The notes: a model not told the origin generated them from the sequence alone. A DNA stretch of 64,000 nucleotides from Opitutaceae bacterium (GCA_041395105.1 JAWLBB010000002.1:868001-932000), one strand, 5' to 3'. Counted from the stretch's first letter, positions 44,192 to 53,893 are shown. Numbers and translations are program-made.

Positions 44192-46609
44192 ATGTTTCTC
44201 CGAAACACATATTACAACGCCAAGCCCTTCATCCCTGCCCGTCTGCGGTGGGCGGTGCGGCGGTGGTTTGCGCGGCGGAAACTCAAGAAGGTTGGGGATA
44301 TCTGGCCGATCCTCGAGTCCGCGGGCAAAGAACCTGACGGGTGGCCCGGTTGGCCCGACGGGAAGCAGTTCGCTCTTGTTCTCACCCATGATGTCGAGGG
44401 TCAGCGAGGTCTCGATAACGTCCGTCCGCTGGCCGAACTCGAGATGAGTCTCGGTTTCCGCTCCTGTTTCTACTTCGTTCCGGAAGGCGAATACGTAGTG
44501 CCCATGGAGCTCATTGCCTGGCTCAAGGAGAACGGCTTTGAGGTCGGTGTCCACGACCTGCACCACGATGGAAAGCTCTACAAATCCAGGGAGCACTTCC
44601 GCAAGTCCGCCCAGCGAATCAACCACTACCTGAAGGAATGGGGTGCGGTCGGCTACCGCTCCGGGTTCATGTTCCACAATCTCGACTGGCACCACGACCT
44701 TGAGATCGAGTATGACGCCTCCACCTTCGACACCGACCCCTTTGAACCCCAACCCGACGGCGTCGGCACCATCTTCCCTTTCTGGGTACCTGCGCCGCAG
44801 AGCGGCCAGATGGCCGCAAGAGATCAGCGGTCAGATGTCAGAGGCCAGCAAGAGCACAAGAATTCAGACTCATCAATAGCGAATACACCAGTAACCGGTA
44901 ACACCCCACCCATAACAGCGCCAATCGGCGCAGACCTTCGACCTTCTTGTCCCAGCGTATCAACGAGTAGCCGGACGACTTCCTCATCCAGTTCTTCCCT
45001 GACCTCCGACCTCCGACCTCCGACCTCTGAGAAGCTCAACAAGCCGCGAAGCGGTTACGTTGAGCTTCCCTACACCCTGCCGCAGGATTCCACGCTCTTC
45101 TTTCTCCTTTGGGAGACATCCACCCGACTCTGGGAACGAAAGCTGGACTGGATCGTCGCCCATGGCGGGATGGCGCTGCTCAACGCACATCCCGACTATA
45201 TGGTTTTCCCGGGAACGCGAAGCCCCGGCAATAACCAGATCGAATCCTCGCACTATGGGGAGTTTCTTGCGGACATCGCGGCGCGATTCAGGGACCAGTT
45301 CGCGAATCTTCTCCCTCGTCAGGTCGCCAGAGGTTCAAGATCGATTCAGAGGACTCCGTGTCCGAGACGTTCCCGACGCATCGGCATGGTCACTTATTCC
45401 GACTACGAGACCGACAATCGGGTCCGGCGCTATGCAGAAAGCCTTGCCCGACGCGGCGACCACGTTGAGGTTCTGGCTGTGCAGGGAAGTTTCGGCCGCA
45501 GTCGGAAAAGCACACTGAATGGCGTCCACGTCACACAGCTCTCCAGGAAAGCCAGCCTTCGAGGCAGCATTCTTGCGTATTTCATCAAAGTCAGTCGGTT
45601 CTTTCTGCAGGTGTCCGGCGCCCTGACATTCCGGACGTTCCGCGATCGTTACGATCTCATCCACGTCCACAACATGCCCGATTTTCTTGTCTTCACGGCA
45701 TGGATGGCTCGACTGCGAGGGGCGCGCCTCATCCTGGATCTTCATGATCTTGTGCCTGAGCTGTTCGCGGACAAGACCACCGGATTGAAGGCCCGCATTG
45801 CCGCGGGCCTTCTTCGTCTGGAGGAACGCCTCTCCGCCGCATTCGCTCATCACGTCATCATTTCCAATCATCTCTGGGTCAAGGAAGTCACCGGACGGTC
45901 CATCGAGAGGGAAAAATGCTCCGTCTTCATCAACAACGTCGACTCTGAGAACTTTCACCCGAGGCAACGAACACGTTTGGACGACCGACGCATCATTCTC
46001 TTTCACGGGTCCCTTTCGCAACACCAGGGTGTCGACCTTGTCATCCGCGCCATGCCGGCAGTCAGGTCAATTGTTCCGCGATCCGAGTTTCACATCTACG
46101 GTTCGGGATCATTCGAGGAGGACCTGCGGTTCCTCATCCGGGAGCTCTCTCTCGAGAACATCGTGCGGATCCATCCACCTGTTCCGCTCGAGAGGATCCC
46201 CGACCTCATTGCCAATGCCGATGTTGGGGTCGTGGCCAAGCGGGCGGACTCATTCGGAAATCGTGCCTACAGCACCAAGATCATGGAGTTCATGTCCCAA
46301 GGCATACCGGTCGTGCTTTCGCGAACGGAGATCGATCAGTTCTATTTCTCCGAAGACGAGGTCCGCTTCTTCGAATCCGGCAACGTCGCCGAACTCGGTG
46401 CGGCCCTCGTCGAGGTCCTCACGGATGGAAGCCTCGCCAGCCGCCTGTCCGAAAGCGGAAGGGCGCACGTCGCGGCCCATTCATGGACCAAACGGCAAGA
46501 GACCTATCTCGAGTTGGTGGACAATCTCATCGACGACCGCCTGGTTAAGAGTGATTTGAGTTACCTGAGACCCCAACTGCTCCAGGAAACAGCAGACGTT
46601 GCCAACTGA
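44192..46609 (+). CDS. polysaccharide deacetylase fused to a family 4 glycosyltransferase
   Basis: An 805-residue fusion. Residues 1-200 and 284-380 form a polysaccharide deacetylase-like domain with LVLTHDVEG (Asp67), VGVHDLHHDG (His121/His125), GYRSGFMF and NAHPDYMVF. Residues 397-800 form a GT4 glycosyltransferase with VTYSDYETDNRVRRYAESLA, DLIHVHNMPD and the donor-site block YSTKIMEFMSQGIPVV. Residues about 203-283 are low-complexity, translated from dispersed repeat DNA, and split the deacetylase in frame. The start is the ATG at 44192; earlier codons are only TTG. It probably trims and extends the EPS, if the inserted loop is tolerated. Confidence 0.82.
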   Translation: MFLRNTYYNAKPFIPARLRWAVRRWFARRKLKKVGDIWPILESAGKEPDGWPGWPDGKQFALVLTHDVEGQRGLDNVRPLAELEMSLGFRSCFYFVPEGEYVVPMELIAWLKENGFEVGVHDLHHDGKLYKSREHFRKSAQRINHYLKEWGAVGYRSGFMFHNLDWHHDLEIEYDASTFDTDPFEPQPDGVGTIFPFWVPAPQSGQMAARDQRSDVRGQQEHKNSDSSIANTPVTGNTPPITAPIGADLRPSCPSVSTSSRTTSSSSSSLTSDLRPPTSEKLNKPRSGYVELPYTLPQDSTLFFLLWETSTRLWERKLDWIVAHGGMALLNAHPDYMVFPGTRSPGNNQIESSHYGEFLADIAARFRDQFANLLPRQVARGSRSIQRTPCPRRSRRIGMVTYSDYETDNRVRRYAESLARRGDHVEVLAVQGSFGRSRKSTLNGVHVTQLSRKASLRGSILAYFIKVSRFFLQVSGALTFRTFRDRYDLIHVHNMPDFLVFTAWMARLRGARLILDLHDLVPELFADKTTGLKARIAAGLLRLEERLSAAFAHHVIISNHLWVKEVTGRSIEREKCSVFINNVDSENFHPRQRTRLDDRRIILFHGSLSQHQGVDLVIRAMPAVRSIVPRSEFHIYGSGSFEEDLRFLIRELSLENIVRIHPPVPLERIPDLIANADVGVVAKRADSFGNRAYSTKIMEFMSQGIPVVLSRTEIDQFYFSEDEVRFFESGNVAELGAALVEVLTDGSLASRLSESGRAHVAAHSWTKRQETYLELVDNLIDDRLVKSDLSYLRPQLLQETADVAN
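44798..45041. repeat. dispersed repeat cassette inside a coding sequence
   Basis: It contains the hairpin GCGGCC-AGAT-GGCCGC (44804-44819), GGTCAGATGTCAGAGG tracts, TAACCGGTAAC, GCGCC-AATC-GGCGC, the TTGTCCCAGCGTATCAACGAG module and CCTCCGACCTCCGACCTC heptamers. All of these types also occur intergenically. The length keeps the reading frame open. Confidence 0.85.
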
Positions 46610-46746
46610 TTCAGGCAACCCAAGCATCCGGTCAATTCCCTACGCTTTGCTCCGGCCTTCTGCTTCCTGCGCTAGACAGGCTCAATTGGCCCCAGGCCTG
46701 CGACCTTCGACAGGCAGCCTCGCCGCCTTCCCCTCTCATTCTCGCC

Positions 46747-47733
46747 TTGCGCCTGGATCGACAGATCTCCCTATTGCTGGGCCGCCCGCTTTCGCGGTTA
46801 ATTCCACAACGGGGCCGCCACTTGCCGGTCCTGATGTACCACAGCATCAGCGACGACCCAGAGAATGGGACACGTGACTACTACAAGGTCTGCACCTCTC
46901 CAAAGCGGTTCGCAGAACACATGCAGTGGCTCACGGACTGGGGCTACCGCGGAGTGACACTGTCCGAAGGACTGGAATGGCTGAAGGATGATGTCGAAAG
47001 TCCAAGGTCGGAAGTCGAAAGTCAGGAAAAGAGAAACCTCAATGCCTCAAATTCGGCCGCCCCGGAGCGACCACATGACCCACACATTCCGATCGTCGAC
47101 CTTCGACCTTCGACATCCATCCCGCTCCCCGTCGCGATTACCTTCGACGATGGCTTCCGCGATTTTCATACCGAAGCATGGCCTGTGCTGCGTAAGCATG
47201 GATTCGGCGCCACGATGTACTTGCCCACTCTTTACATCGGTACCAATCGCAAGGAATTTCACGGGCGCGACTGCCTCACCTGGACGGAAGTTCGCGAACT
47301 CCGGTCTCAAGGCGTCGAATTCGGATCTCACACGCACACTCATCCCAAACTCGTAGACCTCCCGTGGCCCGAAATTGAATCGGAACTCTCTGTCTCGAAA
47401 GAACATCTCGAAAACGAACTGCAGGAAAAAATCACCAACTTTGCCTATCCCTATGCTTTCCCACAGGCGAAAAGGGAGTTCACTCGGCGTCTCAGTGGGA
47501 TCCTTCGAGCCATCGGCTATTCCTCCAATGCTACAACCAAAATCGGGCGATGCTCCGGCAAGTCTCATCCGCTGCAAATCCCTCGACTGCCCGCGAACAC
47601 TGCTGACGACATGAAGTTGATGACCGCAAAACTGAAAGGAGCTTATGATTGTCTTTATTGGCTCCAACAGATCATGAAACGAATAGAGAAGAAAACCCTC
47701 GTCCCTAGATCGCATGATGATATACAAATCTAG
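46747..47733 (+). CDS. polysaccharide deacetylase (NodB homology)
   Basis: A 328-residue carbohydrate esterase family 4-like protein. The start is taken as the TTG at 46747 because PVLMYHSISDDPENGTRDYY (residue 27 on) is the usual family beginning. The catalytic motif TFDDG is at residues 132-136, and the metal-binding SHTHTHP is near 194-200. FAYPYAFPQAKREF corresponds to the next NodB motif. It would remove acetyl groups from an amino sugar of the polymer, probably outside the cytoplasm or at the membrane. Residues 82-126 look like an in-frame repeat insertion between the N-terminal part and the catalytic strand. Confidence 0.82.
   Translation: MRLDRQISLLLGRPLSRLIPQRGRHLPVLMYHSISDDPENGTRDYYKVCTSPKRFAEHMQWLTDWGYRGVTLSEGLEWLKDDVESPRSEVESQEKRNLNASNSAAPERPHDPHIPIVDLRPSTSIPLPVAITFDDGFRDFHTEAWPVLRKHGFGATMYLPTLYIGTNRKEFHGRDCLTWTEVRELRSQGVEFGSHTHTHPKLVDLPWPEIESELSVSKEHLENELQEKITNFAYPYAFPQAKREFTRRLSGILRAIGYSSNATTKIGRCSGKSHPLQIPRLPANTADDMKLMTAKLKGAYDCLYWLQQIMKRIEKKTLVPRSHDDIQI
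46990..47125. repeat. heptamer repeat cassette inside a deacetylase gene
   Basis: The left end has AAGGTCGGAAGTCGAAAGTC and the right end has GTCGACCTTCGACCTTCGAC, inverted relative to each other, with a non-repetitive core. The translation is polar low-complexity text between two conserved deacetylase segments. Confidence 0.75.
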
Positions 47734-47779
47734 AAATATCTTTTGATACAATTCCTAAAGGCCTGCTGCCCACCGGTCA

Positions 47780-48655
47780 ATGAATAGAATCCTCCTGATT
47801 ACTCCGGCTCACAACGAGTCGCAACTTCTCCATCGTCTTCTGGAAGCCGTATCCTGTCAGGACCTTCTCCCCAAAGAGTGGGTTATCATCGACGATTCCT
47901 CGACGGACGGAACGTTGGAAATCGCTAGAGAATTCGCCAAGTCGCATTACTTCGTACGGCTCATAACTACAGTTCGACCGGGTGGACACTCCTTTGGAAG
48001 CAAAGCCCGAGCGTTCAATTTCGCAATACAAGGTCTCGATCTAGACAAGTTCGATTTTATTGGGAACCTCGATGCCGATATCTCAGTATCCTCTAATTAC
48101 CTCTCGTCTATAGCACGGATGTTCGCATGCAATCCGCAACTTGGAATCGCCGGCGGAAGAGTCTTCACCAAGAATGGGCGTCGGTTTATTTCATACGACA
48201 ACTCCCTCCACAGTGTTGCAGGTGCCGTTCAGATGTTCAGGGTCCAATGCTTCCGGGACATAGGAGCATCCTACCTCGATCTGCCATTCGGAGGGATTGA
48301 CGCCGCAGCCGAAATCCTCGCGAGGATGAACGGCTGGCAAGTCAAGAAGAATCCGGATCTGCACGCATACGAACACCGAATGACTGGCACTGCATCGACC
48401 GGACTGATTTCTTCTAGATACAGACTCGGACGCAGATTCAACTCTCTTGGATACAGTGCATTGTTTCAGCTACTGCGGTGCCTTTCACGAATATCTGACG
48501 CCCCCCCCGTTTTGGGATCATTTGCTGAGATCGTGGGCTATTTCCGTGCCCGGATTTCCGGTGAAGGGCCTATCTTGGAACCAGATGTCGTTCAATTCCT
48601 CAGATCAGAACAACGAAACAGGCTTCGAGCTCCCTGGAGTCAAAATAGACAATAG
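47780..48655 (+). CDS. family 2 glycosyltransferase
   Basis: A 291-residue inverting GT-A glycosyltransferase. The N-terminus RILLITPAHNESQLLHRLLE, then WVIIDDSSTDGT, and the metal-binding DxD-type IGNLDADISV (near residue 95) are clear. The remaining part includes GGIDAAAEILARMNGW. No membrane helices are evident, so it should act on lipid-linked acceptors at the cytosolic face. The gene is visibly more AT-rich than the left half of the window, suggesting separate acquisition. The sugar cannot be predicted. Confidence 0.88.
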   Translation: MNRILLITPAHNESQLLHRLLEAVSCQDLLPKEWVIIDDSSTDGTLEIAREFAKSHYFVRLITTVRPGGHSFGSKARAFNFAIQGLDLDKFDFIGNLDADISVSSNYLSSIARMFACNPQLGIAGGRVFTKNGRRFISYDNSLHSVAGAVQMFRVQCFRDIGASYLDLPFGGIDAAAEILARMNGWQVKKNPDLHAYEHRMTGTASTGLISSRYRLGRRFNSLGYSALFQLLRCLSRISDAPPVLGSFAEIVGYFRARISGEGPILEPDVVQFLRSEQRNRLRAPWSQNRQ

Positions 48656-48733
48656 AGGAACCCTCGACGAACCCGAACCCCGAGTTCACAATCAACCAAT
48701 ACCATTTCCCGGAGAGACAGGAAGCGTGAATCT

Positions 48734-49507
48734 ATGATATCTCCCCACTACTTTACTTTCCCATTCTATTTGCCGAGAACGATCTGCGAACTCGAAAATT
48801 GGACTACATATCTCAAAAACTATCTCTCACGGAAGCAGAATCCAGCGACATACATTCTACGATCCGGGCACCAACTCATTGATGCAACAGGCACATTAGC
48901 GGGAACGTTTGCAGTCGTCTTTATTCGAAGGGAATACGGCTTGATTCAAAGATGCCGATCGATCGTCGACATCGGAGCAAATATGGGAACCTTTACGGTT
49001 TATGCTGCCCGCGCCTGTCCCGAAGCCCGAATCGTCTGCTATGAGCCGGAGAGGAAGAATTTTGAGTATCTCTCCGCCAATCTTGCCAGAAACACCAATC
49101 CGGAACTCGTTACGGCATTTCGATCTGCTGTTGCTTCATCAAGAGGCTCACGATCAATGAACACAGGTGAATCTCCACTGAATACACTAATCGACCTACC
49201 TGATCTACAAGGGCGGCAACTGGTTTCATGCACAACACTTGAAGAGATCTTCGAAACTAATGGTTTCACCTCAATCGACTTGATGAAAATAAACTGCGAA
49301 GGCGCTGAATATGAGATATTCGAGACAGCCCCTCCGAACTGTGTTCGGCAAATTCGACAAATACGTCTCGAATACCACAATTTCGAAGCGAAAAGTGGTC
49401 GAACCGGACGAGCTCTTGGCCAGAAGCTTGAATCCATTGGATTCCGAATTGAACGCTTTTCGAATTACAAGGATATCTCAGGATTCATCTGGGCAACAAG
49501 GATATAG
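48734..49507 (+). CDS. FkbM family methyltransferase
   Basis: A 257-residue SAM-dependent methyltransferase of the FkbM family, which often O-methylates sugars in EPS loci. SAM motif I is SIVDIGANMGTFTVYAA (about residue 75), followed by IVCYEPERKNFEYLSANL and the family signature LMKINCEGAEYEIF near residue 185. It lies 78 bases after a glycosyltransferase gene and is AT-rich like it. Acceptor unknown. Confidence 0.88.
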   Translation: MISPHYFTFPFYLPRTICELENWTTYLKNYLSRKQNPATYILRSGHQLIDATGTLAGTFAVVFIRREYGLIQRCRSIVDIGANMGTFTVYAARACPEARIVCYEPERKNFEYLSANLARNTNPELVTAFRSAVASSRGSRSMNTGESPLNTLIDLPDLQGRQLVSCTTLEEIFETNGFTSIDLMKINCEGAEYEIFETAPPNCVRQIRQIRLEYHNFEAKSGRTGRALGQKLESIGFRIERFSNYKDISGFIWATRI

Positions 49508-49568
49508 AAACGTCCCCTGCTTCGGAAGTATGCAAACCTTAACGCAGCTAACTTGATGGGTATCTTGG

Positions 49569-50534
49569 ATGGATCTCTCCATCATCATCGTCAATTGGAA
49601 CTCTGTCGAGTTTCTCCGGAAATGTCTCGCATCGGTCTTTACCCACACAAGCGGGTTCGATTTCGAAGTGATTGTCATTGATTCGGCCTCTTTTGACGGC
49701 TGCGATCGGATGCTCGATGACGAGTTCCCCACGGTCATCTTCATTCAGAGCCACGAAAACCTCGGCTTCGCAGGCTCAAACAATCGCGCTGCCGAAATTG
49801 CCCGCGGCCGCAACTTTCTTTTTCTTAATCCCGACACGGAGATCCACGAAAACGCATTCGCGCGTATGCTCAGCCTGCTGAAATCCCATGCTGATGCCGG
49901 GTGCGTGGGCTGCAGGCTGCTGAACTCTGATGGCACCGTTCAGACAAGCTGTATTCAGGCGATCCCAACGATTCCTAACCAATTCGCTGACTCCGAATTC
50001 CTCCGTCGCCGTTGGCCCCACTCAAAGCTCTGGGGCATGTCCGCGTTGTTCGAAGTCACCGAAGGACCACATGAAGTTGAGGCGATCTCCGGAGCTTGCG
50101 TGATGCTCCGTCGAGATGTTTGGAAGGAGATTGGCGGATTCAGCGAGGATTTCTTTATGTACGGCGAGGATATTGACCTCTCCTTTAGAGCCCGTTCGGC
50201 CGGATTCCGCAACTACTACGTGCCTGGCGCAGAAGTCGTGCACCACGGCGGGAGCAGCACAGAGAAGGCAATCAATGACTTCTCAATCGTGATGATGCGA
50301 GAAGCAATCTGGAGATTTTTGCGAAAAACACGTGGGATTGCATACGCGGCCGGATACCGAGCCGCGATGTTTACTTCCGCACTGTGCAGGTTGACAGCGC
50401 TTCTGCTATTGTGGCCGGGCCGGGCCGCACGTCAATCGAACCACAAGTACGCCTCACCATCCCGCAAGTGGTGGGCCGTGCTCCGATGGAGCCTGCACGC
50501 GCATCCATCGATCCGACATTTCTACAAGGCTTAG
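49569..50534 (+). CDS. family 2 glycosyltransferase (rhamnosyltransferase-like)
   Basis: A 321-residue GT2 enzyme with the start LSIIIVNWNSVEFLRKCLAS, IDSASFDGCDRML, then NFLFLNPDTEIHENAF (DxD equivalent near residue 98). FSEDFFMYGEDIDLSFRA (near residue 200) is the ED motif that follows the nucleotide-sugar site. This pattern is typical of WbbL/rhamnosyltransferase-like proteins. A hydrophobic C-terminal segment may associate with the membrane. It is part of the plus-strand EPS run, ahead of the asparagine synthase gene. Confidence 0.9.
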   Translation: MDLSIIIVNWNSVEFLRKCLASVFTHTSGFDFEVIVIDSASFDGCDRMLDDEFPTVIFIQSHENLGFAGSNNRAAEIARGRNFLFLNPDTEIHENAFARMLSLLKSHADAGCVGCRLLNSDGTVQTSCIQAIPTIPNQFADSEFLRRRWPHSKLWGMSALFEVTEGPHEVEAISGACVMLRRDVWKEIGGFSEDFFMYGEDIDLSFRARSAGFRNYYVPGAEVVHHGGSSTEKAINDFSIVMMREAIWRFLRKTRGIAYAAGYRAAMFTSALCRLTALLLLWPGRAARQSNHKYASPSRKWWAVLRWSLHAHPSIRHFYKA

Positions 50535-50569
50535 GATAAACTTTTCACCCGTCTCGCTTCGACCTATTT

Positions 50570-52500
50570 ATGTGCGGCATCGCCGGAAGACTCCACTTTG
50601 ATCAAGCCCATCCTGTCGACCCGGCAGCGATCCGAGCGATGATTTCAACAATCGCGCACCGCGGTCCCGACGGCGAAGGTGTCTATACGGAGGGACCAAT
50701 AGGCCTGGGTCACCGCCGTCTCTCGATCATCGACCTCAGCAGCCTCGGTGCGCAGCCGATGTGCAACGAGAACGGCAAAGTCTGGATCGTATTCAACGGA
50801 GAGATCTACAATTTCAGGGAACTTAGGAACTTCCTGATTTCCAAGGCCACGTCTTTCGGTCTGGCACTGATACCGAAGTGATCATTCACCTTTACGAGGA
50901 GTATAGCGTCGACTGCCTCAAGTTCCTCCGCGGCATGTTTGCATTCGCAATCTGGGACAAACGCAATCAGCAGCTCTTCCTCGCGCGCGACCGGGTGGGA
51001 ATAAAACCCCTCTACTTCACCCGCACCTCGCGCGCCTTTCTCTTCGCATCGGAGATCAAGGCACTCCTGACCGACCCCGATGTCGACCGGACGGTCAATC
51101 CCAACGCCATCGACCTGTTCCTGACGTTCCGTTACCTGCCTGGCACGGATACCCTCCTGCAGGGAGTCCATAAACTCGCTCCTGGACATTATCTTCTCCT
51201 TCGTGACAATAGGATAGTCGACCACGAATACTGGGACCTCGATTTCACCCAGCGCACCTCGTGGCGATCCATGGACGAAGCGGCCGAAGCCCTGGAGGAC
51301 CTTCTCGGTCAGACCGTACGGGATCATATGATCAGTGATGTCCCGGTCGGCTTTCTTGCCAGTGGCGGTGTTGACTCCACCGCTCTGCTCAGCCATGCCG
51401 TCGAGCAGACAGGCAAACAGATCCAGACATTCACCGTCGGATTCTCCGGGGAGGGATTCGCTGACGAACGTCCCTATGCCAGAGCGGCTTCCAGAAGATT
51501 CGGAACCCGTCACCACGAGATCACCATGTCCGCACAGGACTTCCAGGTGTACCTGCCAGACTACGTCTGGCACATGGAAGAGCCGGTATGCGAGCCACCC
51601 GCCATCGCACTCCACTATGTGTCGAAATTAGCTCGTTCCCACGTGAAGGTACTCCTCTCCGGCGAAGGCGGCGACGAAGCCTTCGGTGGTTATCCCGAAT
51701 ACAAGAACTACGCTCTTCTCGAGAGGATGAAAGGCCTGCTCCCTCGTCAGGTCCGAGGCGTGACCGGTCGCGCTCTCGACCTGATCGGCCGGGCAACATC
51801 CTCTGAACGAATCCGAAAGTACGGAGCGCTGGCCCAACGCAACATGCCCGACTACTACTACAGTCGGGTATCGAGTCCGAACGACACCTTCAATCGAAAC
51901 CGCCACGACCTGTACAATCAGGATTTCCTTCATCAACTGCGCCCGAATGCGGCAACGGCCCAAACCCGAAGGCACTTTGCAAGAGTCGCCGGTCAGCATC
52001 CCGTGAATCAGATGCTCTACGTCGATACCAAGACCTGGCTTCCAGACGACCTCCTGATTAAGGCGGACCGCATCACCATGGCCAACTCCCTTGAGCTGCG
52101 CGTACCGTTTCTGGATCACAAAGTCCTCGAATTCGCCGCCGCATTACCACCGGTCTTCAAGGTGAAGGGCCGTCAGACCAAGAGAATATTGAAGAGATCC
52201 TTCGCCGACCGGGTTCCGCCAGAGATCATACGACGCAAGAAAACCGGATTCCCTGTCCCTTTTGGCCGCTGGCTGAGTGGCGAACTCCGTGAATACGTAC
52301 ACGACACATTACTAGCCCCACAATCCGTCCTGACGACCTATTTGAACCGATCGGCCATTGAGGACCTCCTCAAAGCACCCGGTGACACCGGCAGTGACTT
52401 GTTCTCTCTGTTGGTCCTCGAATTGTGCCATCAGCAGGTCCTCGGGAATTCGCAGGGTCCAGAAAGATCAGAAAAGACCACTCAACAGCAAACATGCTGA
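50570..52500 (+). pseudogene. asparagine synthase (glutamine-hydrolysing), frameshifted
   Basis: An EPS-type asparagine synthase of about 643 residues in two frames. The first 100 codons read MCGIAGRLHF with the Cys2 nucleophile, HRGPDGEG and IVFNGEIYNFRELR. The remainder, from about 50845 to 52500 in another frame, has GTDTEVIIHLYEEY, ARDRVGIKPLYF, the PP-loop SGGVDSTALLSHAV and VPFLDHKVLEFAA. The two parts join if one base is restored near 50836-50842. Both domains are otherwise intact, so this is either a recent mutation or a sequence error. Relatives in EPS loci probably amidate uronic acids or peptides rather than make free asparagine. Confidence 0.85.
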
Positions 52501-53893
52501 AGACAGATCTGAAGAGTGGGCAGAGTTGCCGTTCCGGACAAACCGTTACGAATAGCGGTTCTGAAACTTCGCCGACAGCCGTACGCCAACCAAAAACACT
52601 CTGCCTCCTCGGCGCCTCCTTTGGTACTGACAATCGTGGTGTATCTGCACTCGCGGCTGGGACCATCAACGCTGCTATCCAGGCAAACCCGGACAATCGG
52701 GTCTTTCTTCTGGACTACGGCTACGAACCCACAACTACCGTCATACGGAGCACAATCGGTCCCTGCGAAATTGACCTCGTCAATATCCGCTTCTCAAAAC
52801 GCATACTCCTCAGAAACAACGTCGCACACCTCATTGCGGTCGCTCTCCTCAAGAGACTGCTGCCCAATGACTATTGGGAACAACGTATCCTTCCGAAATA
52901 CCCGGAACTGAAGAGCCTTTACGAGGCTGACACAGTCCTCTCCATCGCCGGCGGTGACAGTTTCAGTGACATTTACGGATTCGGCCGCCTCGTTTACGTC
53001 GCGTTGCCACAAATCCTGGCGATTCTGCTTGCGAAGGATCTGGTTCTTCTTCCTCAGACAATCGGCCCATTTCGAAGATCTGTTTCACGACGCATCGCCA
53101 GCTTCATCATGCAGCGGAGTACAGTGGTCTACGGAAGGGAAACTGACAGTATCCAAGTGGCGCGGACACTCGTCAGGACCGATTGTCAGAAGAAGCTACG
53201 ATTCTCTCCAGACATGGCCTTTGCTCTCGAGCCATTCATTGATTCGGATCGTATGACCGCAGTCTTGGGGCAAACCGTGCCCGACAGACCCATCGTGGGC
53301 TTCAACATCAGTGGACTCCTTTACATGGGTGGTTAACACGAGAGAACATGTTCGGACTGCGGACCAGTCACAAAGAGCTAGTCGATCGGATCATCAACCG
53401 GTTGATTGAAGGTGGCGCACAGGTCCTACTCATTCCACACGTTTTTGGTACCGGCCCAAATTCCGAGAGTGACGTGAACGCTTCCCGGGAGGTACTCGCA
53501 AGTCTCGCACCGACCCTCACTCCCTACCTCACCATGGTATCGGGAGACTTTGACCAGCACGAACTCAAGGCGATTATCGGCAGTTGCTCCTTCTTCATCG
53601 GCGCGCGAATGCATGCCTGCATTGCCGCCCTGTCCCAAACCATACCGGCTGTCGGTCTGGCCTACAGCCCGAAATTTCGTGGCGTCTTCAACTCCGTCGG
53701 CCTTTCAGACCAGGTTCTGGATCTCCGATCAGCTGAAACGCAAGAGATAGTCGCGAGAATACTAGATGCCTTCCGAAACCGCGCCAATCTTCACAGACTA
53801 TTGATCGAGAACGTCCCCGGGGTGCGAAGAAGAGTCCTCTCCTTCTTCGATCACCTGACGGAACCAGTCTTGGATACTCCTGTCGCAAGGTGA
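52494..53893 (+). pseudogene. polysaccharide pyruvyl transferase, frameshifted
   Basis: A WcaK/CsaB-type pyruvyl transferase split in two frames. The first part (52494-53336) has LCLLGASFGTDNRGVSALAA, SIAGGDSFSDIYG and LPQTIGPF, and stops just after GFNISGLLYMGG. The second (from 53339) continues in another frame as TRENMFGLRTSHKELVDRII and IGARMHACIAALSQTIPAVG. Adding one base near 53335 restores a single reading of about 465 codons. The product would put pyruvate ketals on sugars, using phosphoenolpyruvate. The start overlaps the asparagine synthase stop. Confidence 0.82.
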
